Positions 44,758-45,440 of a DNA stretch of 45,440 bases are shown in pieces. The notes beneath the pieces were generated by a model. The model did not search any database. It saw nothing but the letters and a program-made list of their open reading frames with translations, and had not been told where the DNA came from. Within the stretch, counting starts at the first letter, position 1; each line of letters starts with the position of its first letter. The DNA comes from Xanthobacteraceae bacterium (GTDB lineage: Bacteria > Pseudomonadota > Alphaproteobacteria > Rhizobiales > Xanthobacteraceae), in the NCBI GenBank assembly GCA_030037645.1, contig JASHQI010000128.1, forward strand, positions 1-45,440. Reading direction: 5' to 3'. A program made the translations under genes and the position numbers.

Positions 44758-44943
44758 CGCGAATCGCGACGTGTCTAGCCAAAGATAGCCAATTAAGCGA
44801 AATCCAAAAATCCAAAACAACGGCACCGCATGAAAAAACCTTCCATGGGCCCACTGCCGCGCTCTCGCAGCATCGGGTCAGGGAAAATTTACCATTAAAA
44901 TATCATTATTCCGCATTGCGCAGTGTGACCGAAAGCTCCGGCC

Positions 44944-45440
44944 ATGTGGAAAATTGAAAATTGCGGCAACGGGCTCGTTTTGGGCGATCCCGTGCCTTGG
45001 TTTGGTGCGCCGCTTGTTACCGATGGCTCCTTCAACCTTCAAGTCGCAGCGGGCCGCTGGATCGTACTCAGCTTTCTTGGCTCGCCCGCAAATCCTCGCG
45101 TTAAGGAGGAGCTGGACCAACTGCTGCGCGAGGCCGGGCTATTCAACGAGGAGGGGCTGGTCTTCTACGGCGTGCTGACAGCGCCGCCGGACGATCCGGC
45201 CCATTACCGCGAAATGAGCAATGCGGCGGTGTCATTCATCGCCGACTATGATGGGGCAATCAGCCGGGCCTTCGGTGCCGCCGAGATGCCGCGCACGATC
45301 GTGCTCGACCCGATGCTGCGGGCGGTCGCCGATATTCCCTGGGACTACCCTGCGGGGCACGCCCAATCGGTGCGCGGCGTGTTGCAAAGCCTACCGGCGG
45401 TCGACGACTCCGCCGGCGTGGAACTGACTGCGCCAGTGCT
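44944..45440 (+). CDS. Redoxin (AhpC/TSA)-like domain protein, 3' end outside the window
   Basis: An open frame from ATG at 44944 runs to the window edge (165 residues seen); an in-frame TGA at 44926-44928 fixes this as the first possible ATG. The sequence has a peroxiredoxin-like layout: GDPVPWFGAPLVTDGSFNLQVAAGRW, then VLSFLGSP where peroxiredoxins carry the catalytic TxxC, then VFYGVLTAPPDDP, FIADYDGAISRAFGA and TIVLDPMLRAVADIPW. No Cys occupies the usual peroxidatic site, so peroxidase activity is doubtful. In related bacteria such domains precede a 2-oxoglutarate/Fe(II) oxygenase domain; the last visible residues (GVELTAPVL) could begin one, which I cannot confirm. Confidence 0.75.
   Translation, partial: MWKIENCGNGLVLGDPVPWFGAPLVTDGSFNLQVAAGRWIVLSFLGSPANPRVKEELDQLLREAGLFNEEGLVFYGVLTAPPDDPAHYREMSNAAVSFIADYDGAISRAFGAAEMPRTIVLDPMLRAVADIPWDYPAGHAQSVRGVLQSLPAVDDSAGVELTAPV

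Overview
The window is GC-rich, tightly packed DNA from an alphaproteobacterium, most likely Hyphomicrobiales of the Bradyrhizobium / Rhodopseudomonas / Xanthobacteraceae type. The signs are two copies of a GCATGATC...GATCATGC palindromic dispersed repeat, solitary periplasmic binding proteins of the NMT1 and TctC (Bug) kinds, isoquinoline-oxidoreductase-type molybdenum hydroxylase genes, a DUF2188-like protein and an LTXXQ-repeat envelope protein. I see no rRNA, tRNA, CRISPR array, transposase or phage gene. Most genes look chromosomal and catabolic. Names rest on motifs read by eye and knowledge of the families, not on searches.

Layout. 1-660: the end of an unidentified gene, a strong terminator and a small secreted protein. 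769-4537 (minus strand): class II aldolase-type decarboxylase/aldolase, a 4,5-dihydroxyphthalate-decarboxylase-like protein and a long-chain acyl-CoA ligase. 4776-8102: a complete NMT1/SsuABC-type ABC importer (binding protein, ATPase, two permeases) in an overlapping operon. 8146-10705: a ring-cleavage-type VOC dioxygenase divergent from a UbiD-family decarboxylase. 10866-13612: two-subunit Mo/2Fe-2S hydroxylase of the isoquinoline 1-oxidoreductase type. 13620-15963: His-rich LTXXQ protein and an orphan gluconate-dehydrogenase subunit 3. 16446-26150: a four-gene RND efflux operon with two different inner-membrane pumps (MdtABC-like plus outer-membrane factor). 26714-31224: Rieske oxygenase, ThDP enzyme, TctC binding protein and RidA-like protein. 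31306-33782: MarR regulator divergent from MATE exporter and MaoC hydratase, with a clear shared operator. 33933-36824: orphan NMT1 binding protein, two-domain VOC protein and ketopantoate-reductase-like enzyme. 36890-40624: DUF2188-like protein, SHS-type MFS carrier, an internally deleted pyruvate oxidase (poxB) remnant and NAD-malic enzyme. 40883-43174: TonB-dependent receptor behind an AT-rich leader. 43240-45440: a TPR/ATP-grasp protein divergent from a redoxin-like protein that runs off the window.

Taken together the left and middle parts look like peripheral aromatic-acid or heteroaromatic metabolism: uptake proteins, ring hydroxylation (Rieske, Mo-hydroxylase), several unrelated decarboxylase families, ring cleavage (VOC dioxygenase) and CoA activation, with efflux pumps beside them. 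The substrate is not visible from sequence. The most unusual items are the poxB deletion remnant, the MarR operator/promoter architecture, the TPR-ATP-grasp/redoxin divergent pair, the Ser/Asn/Thr-rich insertion in the second RND pump, and the RidA protein lacking its usual arginine.
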